From assembly GCF_030209445.1 (NCBI RefSeq), contig NZ_JARVSD010000011.1, forward strand, positions 186,001-250,000: DNA of 64,000 nt. The letters are read 5' to 3'. Positions within the stretch are counted from its first letter, which is position 1, and each line of letters opens with the position of its first letter. A program made the translations under genes and the position numbers. The DNA is from Promicromonospora sp. MEB111 (GTDB taxonomy: Bacteria > Actinomycetota > Actinomycetes > Actinomycetales > Cellulomonadaceae). The notes below the pieces were generated by a model. The model ran no database searches and was not told the DNA's origin. It saw nothing but the letters and a program-made list of their open reading frames with translations. Positions 16,324-25,374 of the stretch are shown in pieces.

Positions 16324-19143
16324 TCACAGGTCGAGGACACCCTGCTCGGGCTCGGGATCGCCCGGTGCAGGGTCGCCATCTTCCTTGTCCTCCCGGGCGC
16401 TCTCGGGGAAGGCGTAATCCCCCGCGCGCCTGCAGAGATCGAGGGCGTAGGGGAGCTCCCGGCCCTCCGGGTAGTCGGCCGTGAAGCGCTGCTGGTGAAC
16501 GAAGGTCGCCCAGGCCGTAGCCGCGGCGGCGTCGTCGGTCGGGGCGAGACCGGCGACGGTGAGCTCGATCATCCGCGGGACGGGGGCAGCCTTGTCGGGG
16601 GACGGGGCCTTGGTGCCGTCACGTGTGAGCTTGCGCAGCGCCTTGTTGTGGGTGTTCAGCTTGCTGCTCTTCTCGGCCAGGCTGTAGAACACCCGGTTCT
16701 GCTCGCCGGCGCCCTCCGCCTGAAGGACCGTCTTGGTGAAGCCCGCGGGTTCGTCGCCGCGGGGCGTCGCCCACCACATGGGGGTCTCCAACCGGTTCGC
16801 GTCCGTCCGGACCCGGACGACCCGGAGCTGCTTGTTGTGCGTTGCCAGGCGCATCGTGTCGGGCTCGCCAAGTGAGATGCGATCTGCCTCCAGGCCGGAG
16901 TCGGTCAGCCAGGTCCACCGGGACCGGAGGTTTGCGGCCTCGGCCAGGAGCAGGAGCGGGCGGCCCTTGAGCGCGGGGAGCGTGACCCGGAGGAAGCGGG
17001 CCATCTCCTCGGTCTGCCGCTGGGCGTTGGAGAGTTCCTTGAGTCGAGGCTCGGCAGTGGCCAGCTCGCAGAGGAGCTGGTTGTAGGGGATCCAGCCCTG
17101 GCTCTCAGGGGTGCGGGCCAGGACCCGGGCCTGGTCGGGCTTCACCAGGACGGCGATCGGCATCCAAACCGCCTTCGAGACGGTGCCCGTCACATTGCGC
17201 CGGACCTGCCAGAAAGCCACCTGGTCGATCGACTTGGGGAGGCTCGGGTTCTTGGACGACGGCGGGACGAGGCTGATCCCTAGGGACCGGAGACCGTCGG
17301 CCCAAGCGGCCTGGGCACGGAAGGCGAGTTCGCCCTCGCCGCTGGTGGTGATGAACTGCGTGACCCGTCCGGCTCGGGCCGCGCCTTGGCGGACGGCGTC
17401 GTACGGGTCGCTGCGGAGGGTTGCGGTGAACTCCTTGGGCGCGAGGATCTCTGCCAGGACGAGCTCGCTCTTGAACTCCTGCGCCTCCAGGTACTCCTGC
17501 ACGAGAGCGGCGCGGTCGCGGATCGCCTGCTGGTGAGCGTCGCCCCGCGCGGGTTGCGTCCCGTTGCCGAGCGGGCTGGTCAGCCGACCAGCGGAGTGGC
17601 AGACGAGGCGGACCGCAAGCCCACCCTCGCGGAAGACGACGTGCTGCGGCATGTCCATCTCGGTGGGCGCGAGCCCGAGCCAGTCGCCGGCCGCACCGAG
17701 CAGGGCTGCGCGGACGGCATCGGTGTCGGTGACGACGTCGATCCGCAGCTCGGTACCCTGCATTCCCCGCCTGAGCAGCTCGCGGTTGCGCCGGGCGTTC
17801 TCTGCGTCGTCCTCGGCGCGGCGCTCGAGGGCCGTGGGAAGCTCGACCTTCCAGACGGTGTGGTCGCGCTCGTACTTTGCGAAGTCGTCCGCGTACTTCG
17901 CCATGGCCTCCGTGTCCTCGGGGTCGGGCTTCTTCTTCGGGGGCGTGGGCTCCTTGGGGATCGAGGTGCGCTTGACGTACTGGCGCTCGAGCTTCGGCCG
18001 CCCGACGACGGCCTCTAGGTTGACGGCAGGCTCGAAGGCCTCCGGGAGAGCTGCGGCCGCCCAGGTGAGGATCCGGCGGCGCTCGTCGGGCATGATCCCG
18101 GTCTGGACGGCGTGCGGGGTCATTCGGGTGTGGTGGGTCACGGCGGCCTCGAGGCCCGTAGTTGGCGGGAGATAGGCACCGGGATCGGTCGAGATCCGAG
18201 CCGCGTCAGGGAATCGGCCGGCGACCGTAAGGCCAGCCAGGACCCCTGCCGGGCCGTTGCTCTTCCAGGCGTTGGCCCGGGTCGCCTTGTCGTACTGCAG
18301 GTAGGGGACCGCGAAGCGCGTCTGGCCGGGTCCCGCGGCGGGGTCGGTGGGTGGGCGGAGGTAGACCGAGGCGGAGGACCCAGTAGGGATGAAGAGTTTC
18401 CCGGAGGAGACCCACCGGCGGATCTTGACTCCCAGGTGCAGGCGGGGCGCCGGGTCGAACGGTGTGATCATCAGGGCGATCGTGATGACGGCCGAGTAGC
18501 GGCTGACCTTGGTCTCGCGACCCTTGCCCTTCTCGACGTGCTCCAGCGGCGGCCACGACATGAGTTCGGCCCCCTCGTTGGTGGCGACCTGGACGAACGA
18601 AAGCTCGCCGTCGTACTTCCCCTGAGCCAGGATGCGGGCGGCGACGGCCTCCGGGATCAGCCGGTACAGCACCGGGTCGACGGTGGCTGTCCCGGCCGCG
18701 TTCACCCCGACCCACGCCGGGTCGACATTGGCGGGCCGCCAGTCACCGGCGTGCGAGGCGACGTCGAGAGCCATGACCGCCTCCCGCAGCTTCGGGTAGT
18801 CGCTCTTCGTGTCGAGCCAGCCCTGCAGGTAGGTCTGCATCGTTCGCTTCAGCAGACCCGTGTCGACGGGCTCCCGGGCGTAGAGCCAGGTGTCCGCCGA
18901 CGCCAGCCCCAGCTTTCCCGTGTACAGCACGTCGGGTACGAGTGCGCGGAGGGCATGGTTCAGGCGCTTCGCGATCGGCAGGCTCCAGCTCGGGTCGTGC
19001 GGCTTGCCGCCGTGGTCCCAGACCTGACGGACGACGTCCGGCCAGTGCTCGGGCATGTCGAACGAGTGGAAGCTGCCGAGCAAGTCCGGAAGCTCCGCTG
19101 TATGCCGCAGCCGGTAAGCGGCGGTCTCGACGTCGTGGGTCAT
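16324..19143 (-). CDS. pPIWI-RE family Argonaute-like protein (939 aa)
   Basis: Matches the prokaryotic PIWI-RE layout: a long N-terminal X-type region (about 1-400), a MID-like middle and a C-terminal RNase H-like PIWI module. The characteristic strand and helix after the MID region appear near 728-745 as RPLLLLAEAANLRSRWTWL, with the family Arg near 738. The usual Asp of the DAxNxR pattern appears to be Glu here. A second conserved segment, RVRTDANRLETPMWW, near 775-790 may supply the conserved Glu. The family was defined computationally as a three-gene island with a DinG-like helicase and a restriction endonuclease, both of which lie immediately upstream here. Proposed family role: guide-dependent recognition of invading DNA or RNA. 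The ATG is 1 base from the helicase stop with AAAGGGA upstream. Last gene of its operon. Confidence 0.85.
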   Translation of the reverse strand: MTHDVETAAYRLRHTAELPDLLGSFHSFDMPEHWPDVVRQVWDHGGKPHDPSWSLPIAKRLNHALRALVPDVLYTGKLGLASADTWLYAREPVDTGLLKRTMQTYLQGWLDTKSDYPKLREAVMALDVASHAGDWRPANVDPAWVGVNAAGTATVDPVLYRLIPEAVAARILAQGKYDGELSFVQVATNEGAELMSWPPLEHVEKGKGRETKVSRYSAVITIALMITPFDPAPRLHLGVKIRRWVSSGKLFIPTGSSASVYLRPPTDPAAGPGQTRFAVPYLQYDKATRANAWKSNGPAGVLAGLTVAGRFPDAARISTDPGAYLPPTTGLEAAVTHHTRMTPHAVQTGIMPDERRRILTWAAAALPEAFEPAVNLEAVVGRPKLERQYVKRTSIPKEPTPPKKKPDPEDTEAMAKYADDFAKYERDHTVWKVELPTALERRAEDDAENARRNRELLRRGMQGTELRIDVVTDTDAVRAALLGAAGDWLGLAPTEMDMPQHVVFREGGLAVRLVCHSAGRLTSPLGNGTQPARGDAHQQAIRDRAALVQEYLEAQEFKSELVLAEILAPKEFTATLRSDPYDAVRQGAARAGRVTQFITTSGEGELAFRAQAAWADGLRSLGISLVPPSSKNPSLPKSIDQVAFWQVRRNVTGTVSKAVWMPIAVLVKPDQARVLARTPESQGWIPYNQLLCELATAEPRLKELSNAQRQTEEMARFLRVTLPALKGRPLLLLAEAANLRSRWTWLTDSGLEADRISLGEPDTMRLATHNKQLRVVRVRTDANRLETPMWWATPRGDEPAGFTKTVLQAEGAGEQNRVFYSLAEKSSKLNTHNKALRKLTRDGTKAPSPDKAAPVPRMIELTVAGLAPTDDAAAATAWATFVHQQRFTADYPEGRELPYALDLCRRAGDYAFPESAREDKEDGDPAPGDPEPEQGVLDL

Positions 19144-19144
19144 C

Positions 19145-22100
19145 TCAGTCCCTTTCGTTGATCTCAGTCAGGGCGTCCCAAAAGGGCTGGAGCAGGGCGG
19201 CGGCGACGGTCTTGTCGGCCGGTGTCGTCGTGGTGTCCTGGGGGTCGAAGTACGGGGTGAGGATCTGCCGGAAGCGGACCAGGAGGGAGGTCCTGGGGGT
19301 GTCCTGCAGCTGATCCGGCCTGGCACCCACGGGGACGAAGGCCGCGTCGCAGAATCGCACGCGGGCCTCGACGCCGCCGCGGACGAGTCGCCCGATGACC
19401 TGCCACATCACGACGAGCTGGTCCCAGGCGAAGGAGTCCTTCTCGGCATCGCCGAGTCCGCTCCAAGCAACCTTGCGAGTCAAGTAGCGGTACCACTTGC
19501 GGCGTGCCTCCTGTCGGAACTCGCCGGCGGCGGCATCGATGGTCGGGAACCTACCGGGGAGCCAGAAGAATTCGCCGGTGAAGGGCCGGGTGTAGCGCAT
19601 CGCCCAGTCGTTGATGGCATGGATGGCGAGGTTGATGTCGTCGGGCTTGTCGTGCGGGCGCACAAGGAAGTACACGGCGCCGATCGCCGCGGTCCCGTCG
19701 TCGAGGACGATGTTGTGCCCGCGTTCCACGGCGAGAAGCGGGGCGACGAGGATCTCACTGTCCAGGGCCGCGTAGTTCGCGACGTCTCCGCGACGCAAGG
19801 AGTACCAGACGTCGTCCTGGTCGGCGTCGTCGGCGATGAGGAGCGTGACCTTGTCCTTCCACCGCTTCTGGTCGTGAAGGAACTGGGCCACGGTCCGGGC
19901 CTCGTCGTAGGAGCCGGTCAGCAGGAGGAGCCGACGGCGGTCGGCAGGCAGGTCCTCGAGCTCGATCTCCAGCGGGCTCAGAGACCCGGCCAAGGTGGGG
20001 TCGGGGACCGCGAGCCCGGTGAGAAGGGCCCTCATTGCGGCGGGCCGGTCCTGCTGGCGGGTCCCGGAGATCCAGATCGCGTCACCGTTCTGGTCGTACT
20101 GAAGGTTCAGCGAGAACGACGTCCTGCGCACCGCGTCGACATTCTTCTGCGGCGGCCGGAGGATCGCGTTCACGGGGAGGCCCAGGTGGTAGCGGGTAGA
20201 GGTGCCGGCCCAACTGGTCCCCGACATGAGCATGACGTGCGGACCAGGGACGTCCTCGGACAGGCCCAGCTCCGGAAGACGGTTCAGCAGGTCGCGGCCG
20301 ACGCCGTTGCAGTGGAAGAACCGCAGCGACCCGCTGTGGGCGGGTGGGCCAGGCCGCTCCTCGGTGAGCTGGAAACCCAGGATGTTCCCCATCGGGGACT
20401 CCGCCATCACGGCCTCGAAGTCCTTGGGCGGGCGGCGGGTCAGTGTGTTGGCGGCGGACTCGAGGCTGAGCTCGGCCTCGACGCTGGGCCACATGTTCGT
20501 CAAGACGGTGAGCTGGTCAGAGAGGGCGGCCAGGAGCATCGCCAGGGCGAACCGCTTCCGGTCACGCTCCGGGTCCGACGACTGGCGGAACGCCCCCCGG
20601 GTGAGCTCGGTGAGGCAGGCGTCGAGCCGGGCCACGTCCTCGCCGGACGTGAGCAGCATGTTGGTCAGGTCGACGAGCTCGGCGACCAGCCTGCCACTTT
20701 CGGTGGACCGGTCGAGCACGGGCTGGATCGGGTTGTCGCGGAAGGCGTCAAGCACGCTCTCGAAGAACTTGGCGTCGGCTTCCTGCTCGGCAGTCCGGTT
20801 CTCCTCGGGACCCGCCCAACGGCTGTAGAGACGCTGGTGCAGCGTCACGGCGGAGAAGTAGTTCGTGCCGACCCACCGACGCAGGTCGCCGGAGGTGTTA
20901 AGCATCATGTAGATCCGATCGGCCGCGTGGTGCACGACGTCGAGCGAGCCGGTCCAGCGGGAGACGAACGTGTCGGTCAGCCCCTTGCGGCCCTGCGCCG
21001 TGAGCTGGCTGATCGTGTGGCGTTGCAGCCAGTCGATCCAGGATGACTCGTCCCCGTTGCCGCAGAGCGTTTCAGCCGGCGCGAACGCGGTGTCGAGCTG
21101 GGTCTGCACCCGGTCAGCTTCGTCAATGATGATGAGGTCGCTGCGGTCGGCTGCGGCCTCGAGGTAGCGCACGTTCTCGTCGGTCTGGTGACGAGGGACG
21201 CGGGCGTGCAGGAGCCCGGGCATGGTGGCGACCCATACCGGGGCGTCGAGCAGCTCGCGGGCCGCGCGATGGCGCGGGCACACGGACCATAGGGGGCAGC
21301 CGTGCGGCTTCTTCTCCGTGATCTTCTCCCGCGGTTCCCCGGGCTCGTCGGTCGCACTCTCCGGATTCAGCAGGTCGTCGTGAGACGGGGTGTGCACCGG
21401 CTGCAGCCGTTCGCAGGGGGCCTCGGCGATCCGGAGCTGCTCGACTCCCTCGTAATTGCGCAGAGCGTCGATCGGGCAGGCGCTGGACAGGTAGTTGAAG
21501 GCGGGGTCGGAGTGGGCGAGCATCGAGGCGGCTCCGGCAGAATGCTTGCGACGATGGAGCCGCTGGAGGTGACGCTCCCGGGTGGAGCGGCCGACGATGG
21601 GGGCTGCTGTGAGACTGCCGTGCTGCAGATTGTTGAACGTCGTGGTTGTCCTCAGGCTCTCGGCGACATCGCCCACCACGATCGTCACCTTGAGACCGAG
21701 CTCGACGACGCAGTGGTAGGTGAGCAGGTGCATGATCGTGCTCTTGCCGGCGCCCACCATGCCGACCAGGTGGAAGAGGCTGTCGATCGTCAGCTCCCAG
21801 TCGGCGGCGTGGTTGAACCCGTCGTCGCTGAATGCCGCCGGCCCGTCCAGAGAGGCCACGGACATCTCGACCTCGCCGAGGCTCTTCAGCCAGTGGCGCG
21901 GTTTAGCGTCCGGGTTGGCGGCTTCGGCGGCGTCCATAACGCGTGCTGCCTCACGCAGATCGCTCAGGCTCACGGTGATCGGCTCGCCCTTGCCGGCCTT
22001 ACTCAGCCGGAACGGCATCCGGGCAGGCTGGGGAAGGCCGGCCAGGGTGGCAGGGATCGTGACGCCATGCGTGTCACGACCTGTGCTGAACCTGTGCTCC

Positions 22101-22567
22101 CCGGCGCCGGCGATCGGAAGGGCCTTGCCCGGTGCCGGGTCCAGGCCCTCGAGGGCCCGCTCGTAGACATCGAACCGGTCCGGCGCCAGGGAAGGCCGCC
22201 GCGCTCTGGGCACCGCCTCCGCGCTGTCGAGGTCATAGCCACGGAAGTGCTGGTCCACGGCCAGGTACTGCTCGAGACGATGGGTCCACACGTACCTGCG
22301 GCGCAGGCCACTCAGGTAGTGGCGGGCCGTCCCGAGGCGCCGTCGCGTCTCCTCGGTCAGGTCCGGGACGAACGCCTGGGCATAGGGGAAGCCGCTAAGT
22401 AGGGGCCACAGGTCGATCGCCCGGGCTGCCGGGTCGACCTCGGCCAGCAGGTACAGGGCGAGCTCGACCTCGGCCAGCTCGGTTGGGCGGAGCTGGTCCG
22501 GCCGGTTCGTCGGCCAGCCGTGCAGGGCCTGGACTACAGGGCGGCTCCAGCCGCTGGTGCTACGCAT
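19145..22567 (-). CDS. DinG/XPD-type helicase of the pPIWI-RE island (1140 aa)
   Basis: Superfamily 2 helicase partner of the PIWI-RE protein. Residues 1-110 match the small N-terminal domain of this island's helicases (ELALYLLAEVDP, then RHYLSGLRRRYVWTHRL). Walker A (GMVGAGKSTIMH) is near residue 268 and the DEAD-like box (IIIDEADRVQ) near 477. Between them are spaced cysteines near 363, 384, 424 and 430 (including CPLWSVCP), placed like the Fe-S ligands of XPD/DinG helicases. The C-terminal RecA-like half ends with LVVMWQVIGRLVRGG, a typical motif VI. Predicted role: unwinding or R-loop formation for guide-target pairing. Its start overlaps the end of the endonuclease gene by 8 bases, so expression is probably coupled. 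Confidence 0.87.
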   Translation of the reverse strand: MRSTSGWSRPVVQALHGWPTNRPDQLRPTELAEVELALYLLAEVDPAARAIDLWPLLSGFPYAQAFVPDLTEETRRRLGTARHYLSGLRRRYVWTHRLEQYLAVDQHFRGYDLDSAEAVPRARRPSLAPDRFDVYERALEGLDPAPGKALPIAGAGEHRFSTGRDTHGVTIPATLAGLPQPARMPFRLSKAGKGEPITVSLSDLREAARVMDAAEAANPDAKPRHWLKSLGEVEMSVASLDGPAAFSDDGFNHAADWELTIDSLFHLVGMVGAGKSTIMHLLTYHCVVELGLKVTIVVGDVAESLRTTTTFNNLQHGSLTAAPIVGRSTRERHLQRLHRRKHSAGAASMLAHSDPAFNYLSSACPIDALRNYEGVEQLRIAEAPCERLQPVHTPSHDDLLNPESATDEPGEPREKITEKKPHGCPLWSVCPRHRAARELLDAPVWVATMPGLLHARVPRHQTDENVRYLEAAADRSDLIIIDEADRVQTQLDTAFAPAETLCGNGDESSWIDWLQRHTISQLTAQGRKGLTDTFVSRWTGSLDVVHHAADRIYMMLNTSGDLRRWVGTNYFSAVTLHQRLYSRWAGPEENRTAEQEADAKFFESVLDAFRDNPIQPVLDRSTESGRLVAELVDLTNMLLTSGEDVARLDACLTELTRGAFRQSSDPERDRKRFALAMLLAALSDQLTVLTNMWPSVEAELSLESAANTLTRRPPKDFEAVMAESPMGNILGFQLTEERPGPPAHSGSLRFFHCNGVGRDLLNRLPELGLSEDVPGPHVMLMSGTSWAGTSTRYHLGLPVNAILRPPQKNVDAVRRTSFSLNLQYDQNGDAIWISGTRQQDRPAAMRALLTGLAVPDPTLAGSLSPLEIELEDLPADRRRLLLLTGSYDEARTVAQFLHDQKRWKDKVTLLIADDADQDDVWYSLRRGDVANYAALDSEILVAPLLAVERGHNIVLDDGTAAIGAVYFLVRPHDKPDDINLAIHAINDWAMRYTRPFTGEFFWLPGRFPTIDAAAGEFRQEARRKWYRYLTRKVAWSGLGDAEKDSFAWDQLVVMWQVIGRLVRGGVEARVRFCDAAFVPVGARPDQLQDTPRTSLLVRFRQILTPYFDPQDTTTTPADKTVAAALLQPFWDALTEINERD

Positions 22568-23672
22568 TCGGACCCTCCAGGGCGGTCGTCGAGGTGAGCT
22601 TCCGGTCGACCGCCCGGAGGAAGTCTTTCTGGAACGTCACCGAGAGCGAGTCGCTACTCCGTCCCGCGGACTGCCGGGCGTAGCGGAAGCTCTCGGCGTA
22701 CTGCTTGTTGGCGCTGCGGCGGTAGTCAGGAACGACGAGGAAACCGCGGTCGCGGGGCGGGGTAGAGGGAAGGCCGGCGAAGGTACGGCCCAGCACGCCG
22801 GGGTTGGCGTAGTCCTTGACGTCGACGGCCCAGCGGATCTTGTCGGGGAAGGTCACGAGCAGGTCGTAAGCGTCGTATCCGGGCCACATCTCGACCGCAA
22901 GTCCTCGTTTGCCCAGCGCGATCTCCAGGTCGATCTCGAACAGGCCGGGTCCGGTGACGAAGGTGCGCAACGGCAGGCCGAGCTGGAGAATCCCGCCTGG
23001 GACCGTCGCGTCGAGGTATCGACGAACCTTCACCGTCGTGGTCCTGCAACGGTCCAGGTCGCATTGCCAGCTGTCCCTGCCGACCGGTCGCAGGAGGCAG
23101 TGGCACCGTGCGCACTCGGCGTACTGCCTCTCCCGCCGCAGCCGTGGCGAAACCGGCAGATAGCACCGGTCCAGGAGGTCGGCGACGGGCAGCAGATCGA
23201 GCTCACCACGCTGGAGCACCAGCTCTGTCTGCGTCAGGGCTGGCCGAGTAATCAGCAGACGCCGGAACGCCACGTAGGACTCTGGGGAGTCGGCCTCCTG
23301 GCAGGCGCTGAGCGCCAGCTTGAGGATCTCGTTCTCGTACTTCTCACCGAACGGGTCTCGTCTGTTGTCTACGACCAGCTCGATGCACTCTTGGGTCGGG
23401 CTGAACGTGTCACCATGCAGCAGGACCGTCTCCGAGGTCGAGCCCGGAAGCCAGTCCTGGACGGGCCGGTCGGCGATGATCTCGATCATCTCGGGGACGC
23501 TCCCCGGCGTCCGAAAGTCGTCCTCGACGAGGGTGCGCAGTACGAAGTGGTTGTAGGCGCGCTGCACGACGTCGTCGTACGCGACCTTTCCAGGCACCTC
23601 ACGCTGGGCCAGCGTGCTCACAGCGGCCGCGAGGCCGGCGAGGAAGCTCGTCTCCTCCATCGCGTCAGGCAT
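22560..23672 (-). CDS. PD-(D/E)XK restriction-endonuclease-like protein of the pPIWI-RE island (370 aa)
   Basis: Third core gene of the PIWI-RE island. A zinc-ribbon-like segment (CARCHC, then CDLDRC) lies near residues 186-207. The C-terminal nuclease core reads YDLLVTFPDKIRWAVDVKDY near 268-287, a clear D-x(n)-D-x-K catalytic signature, and an upstream acidic residue in FEIDLEIAL probably completes the site. Predicted role: metal-dependent cleavage of DNA chosen by the PIWI-RE and helicase partners. The ATG at 23672 (MPDAMEETSF) overlaps the previous gene's stop; longer in-frame starts run into that gene and are unlikely. The order nuclease, helicase, PIWI-RE with overlaps or one-base gaps supports one transcript. 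Confidence 0.83.
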   Translation of the reverse strand: MPDAMEETSFLAGLAAAVSTLAQREVPGKVAYDDVVQRAYNHFVLRTLVEDDFRTPGSVPEMIEIIADRPVQDWLPGSTSETVLLHGDTFSPTQECIELVVDNRRDPFGEKYENEILKLALSACQEADSPESYVAFRRLLITRPALTQTELVLQRGELDLLPVADLLDRCYLPVSPRLRRERQYAECARCHCLLRPVGRDSWQCDLDRCRTTTVKVRRYLDATVPGGILQLGLPLRTFVTGPGLFEIDLEIALGKRGLAVEMWPGYDAYDLLVTFPDKIRWAVDVKDYANPGVLGRTFAGLPSTPPRDRGFLVVPDYRRSANKQYAESFRYARQSAGRSSDSLSVTFQKDFLRAVDRKLTSTTALEGPNA

Positions 23673-25374
23673 GTTCGGTCCTCTCGTTCGCGGCGGCATC
23701 GGGGCACCACCGGGTGTAGGCACAGGATCCGCAGGCGGGGCCAGGGGCAGGCGCAAAGGCCTCGTCGTGGCGCCAGTTCTGGGCGACAGGGCCGACGACG
23801 GCGTGGGCCTGAGCCAGGAGCAGAGGGTCGGTCACGTCGAGGTAGCGCAGGTCAGGGCCGCGGTCGGTGAGGTACTCGACCTCGAGGCGGGCGACGGGCT
23901 CACCGAGCGCTCCGGCGTGGCACAGCAACACGGCCAGAGCGAGCTGGAGGCGCTTGTGCGTGTCGAACAGGTGCTTCTTGCCGCTGGGAGGGAACAGGCT
24001 TGTCGCCGTCTCACGCCAGACCAGGTCGCCGTCCTCCCGGTACAGCAGGTCAGGTCGCGCGACGACGACGCTCGAAGCTGCTGGGTCGAAGGCGACTACC
24101 GTCGCCTGGACCTGGACCTCCGTGATCTCGCAGCCACTGGCACGCGGGCAGATCTCCGCGTGGTGACCGAGCAGCTTGAGCGCGCGATCGGCGATCGCTG
24201 GAGCCGTGGGTGTTGCCTGGAGCGACGTCACCAGCTGGTCCGCCGTGCAGGCGGCAGGATCGCCTGTGCCGTGGGCTCGGTTCAGGACATCGTCGACCAC
24301 ACGACCGACCTCGATCGGCGCCGACTCCTGCGCGTCGCTCGACAGGTGAATCGCCGACAAACGAGCCTGTCGAGGACAGGCCACGTGGTAACGCAAGGTG
24401 GTGCCCGAGACCTGGCGAAGCGGTGCTCCGGGTGCAGAGACCCCCACTATCCCGGACGATCGAGGCACTCCGTCGCAGCTGTCGAGCGATTTGCAAGAGA
24501 CGCAGTCACGCCCGGGTGAGGCAGGGCCTCCCGTGGCGACCTGGACCGCGACTGGTCGTCCGGCCTCCTGGTACAGGGCCCTCGCCTTGTCCGGCGTCCC
24601 ATCGAAAAGCTCGACCATCGAACCGTCGAGCAGTCCGACCTGTCGGATAGAGACCCTGGTCGGAGAAGGGCCCGGCGAGTCGATAGGCCGGAATCGCTCG
24701 CTCCACGGTGACGGCCAGGACGACAGGGTCCCGAACGCGGTCGTGAACGCGGCGATCGCCACCTTCGACCGCGCAGGCGGACGAGCGGAGACGGTCGACA
24801 TGACGGGAAGTACCAGGACCCGCAGGCTTCCGGTGCTGTCGGTGTACCCGCGGCCCCACGCGTACAACTCTCGGAGATCTGCGGGCGAAGTCCCGCTCTT
24901 GACCCAATGCCCTGACAGTGGGTGCAGGCCCTCGGCCACGAGGTCGGGGTAGGTCGTGACGGCGTTGGTGATCCAAGCGATCTCGGCGGGACCGAATGTG
25001 CCTTGCCCAGCCGCCAGAGCAGGCAGGTCGCCGGGCCACGGACGTTCCTTGCCCTCGATCTGGTCCAGCACCCCGAATACAGCCGGGATGAGGGAGCTGC
25101 TCTGGCGCTCCTTGCGCCGGCGGGGCCGTTGGCCGACTTTCTCGTTCACACGCGTCTTCGCCTGCAGGAAGCGGGCGCACGTCCCGTCGTCGGATCCGTG
25201 GCCCGCGTTCACGCGAACGATCGGGAGCAGTGTGCGTACAGGCCTGGAGCCGGTGCCGTCGGAGCTCCGGCTACTTGGTGACGTACCAGGCATGGAGAGA
25301 AGCTCTGGGCGGCGATGCGGGAAGGCGGTCGGTGGCATGGCCGATCCAGAACGAGCCTCAAATACCTCGGACAT
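23665..25374 (-). CDS. Cas4/AddB-like PD-(D/E)XK family protein with Fe-S-like cysteines (569 aa)
   Basis: First gene of the pPIWI-RE operon. The C-terminal 280 residues look like a RecB/Cas4-family nuclease domain: CVSCKSLDSC near 291-300, the family opening YHVACPRQARL near 327, a core strand pair ARPDLLYREDGDLVWRETAT near 438-457, and a closing CGSCAYTRWCP near 546. The cysteines could bind an Fe-S cluster. In the active-site strand, where relatives usually have (D/E)-x-K, this protein has RETATS with no lysine, so catalysis may be impaired or the lysine may come from elsewhere. The start is the second of two tandem ATGs, about 5 bases after AGGAG; 25377 is possible. It is an extra gene beyond the three described for PIWI-RE islands. 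The nuclease fold is likely; activity is uncertain. Confidence 0.72.
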   Translation of the reverse strand: MSEVFEARSGSAMPPTAFPHRRPELLSMPGTSPSSRSSDGTGSRPVRTLLPIVRVNAGHGSDDGTCARFLQAKTRVNEKVGQRPRRRKERQSSSLIPAVFGVLDQIEGKERPWPGDLPALAAGQGTFGPAEIAWITNAVTTYPDLVAEGLHPLSGHWVKSGTSPADLRELYAWGRGYTDSTGSLRVLVLPVMSTVSARPPARSKVAIAAFTTAFGTLSSWPSPWSERFRPIDSPGPSPTRVSIRQVGLLDGSMVELFDGTPDKARALYQEAGRPVAVQVATGGPASPGRDCVSCKSLDSCDGVPRSSGIVGVSAPGAPLRQVSGTTLRYHVACPRQARLSAIHLSSDAQESAPIEVGRVVDDVLNRAHGTGDPAACTADQLVTSLQATPTAPAIADRALKLLGHHAEICPRASGCEITEVQVQATVVAFDPAASSVVVARPDLLYREDGDLVWRETATSLFPPSGKKHLFDTHKRLQLALAVLLCHAGALGEPVARLEVEYLTDRGPDLRYLDVTDPLLLAQAHAVVGPVAQNWRHDEAFAPAPGPACGSCAYTRWCPDAAANERTEHA

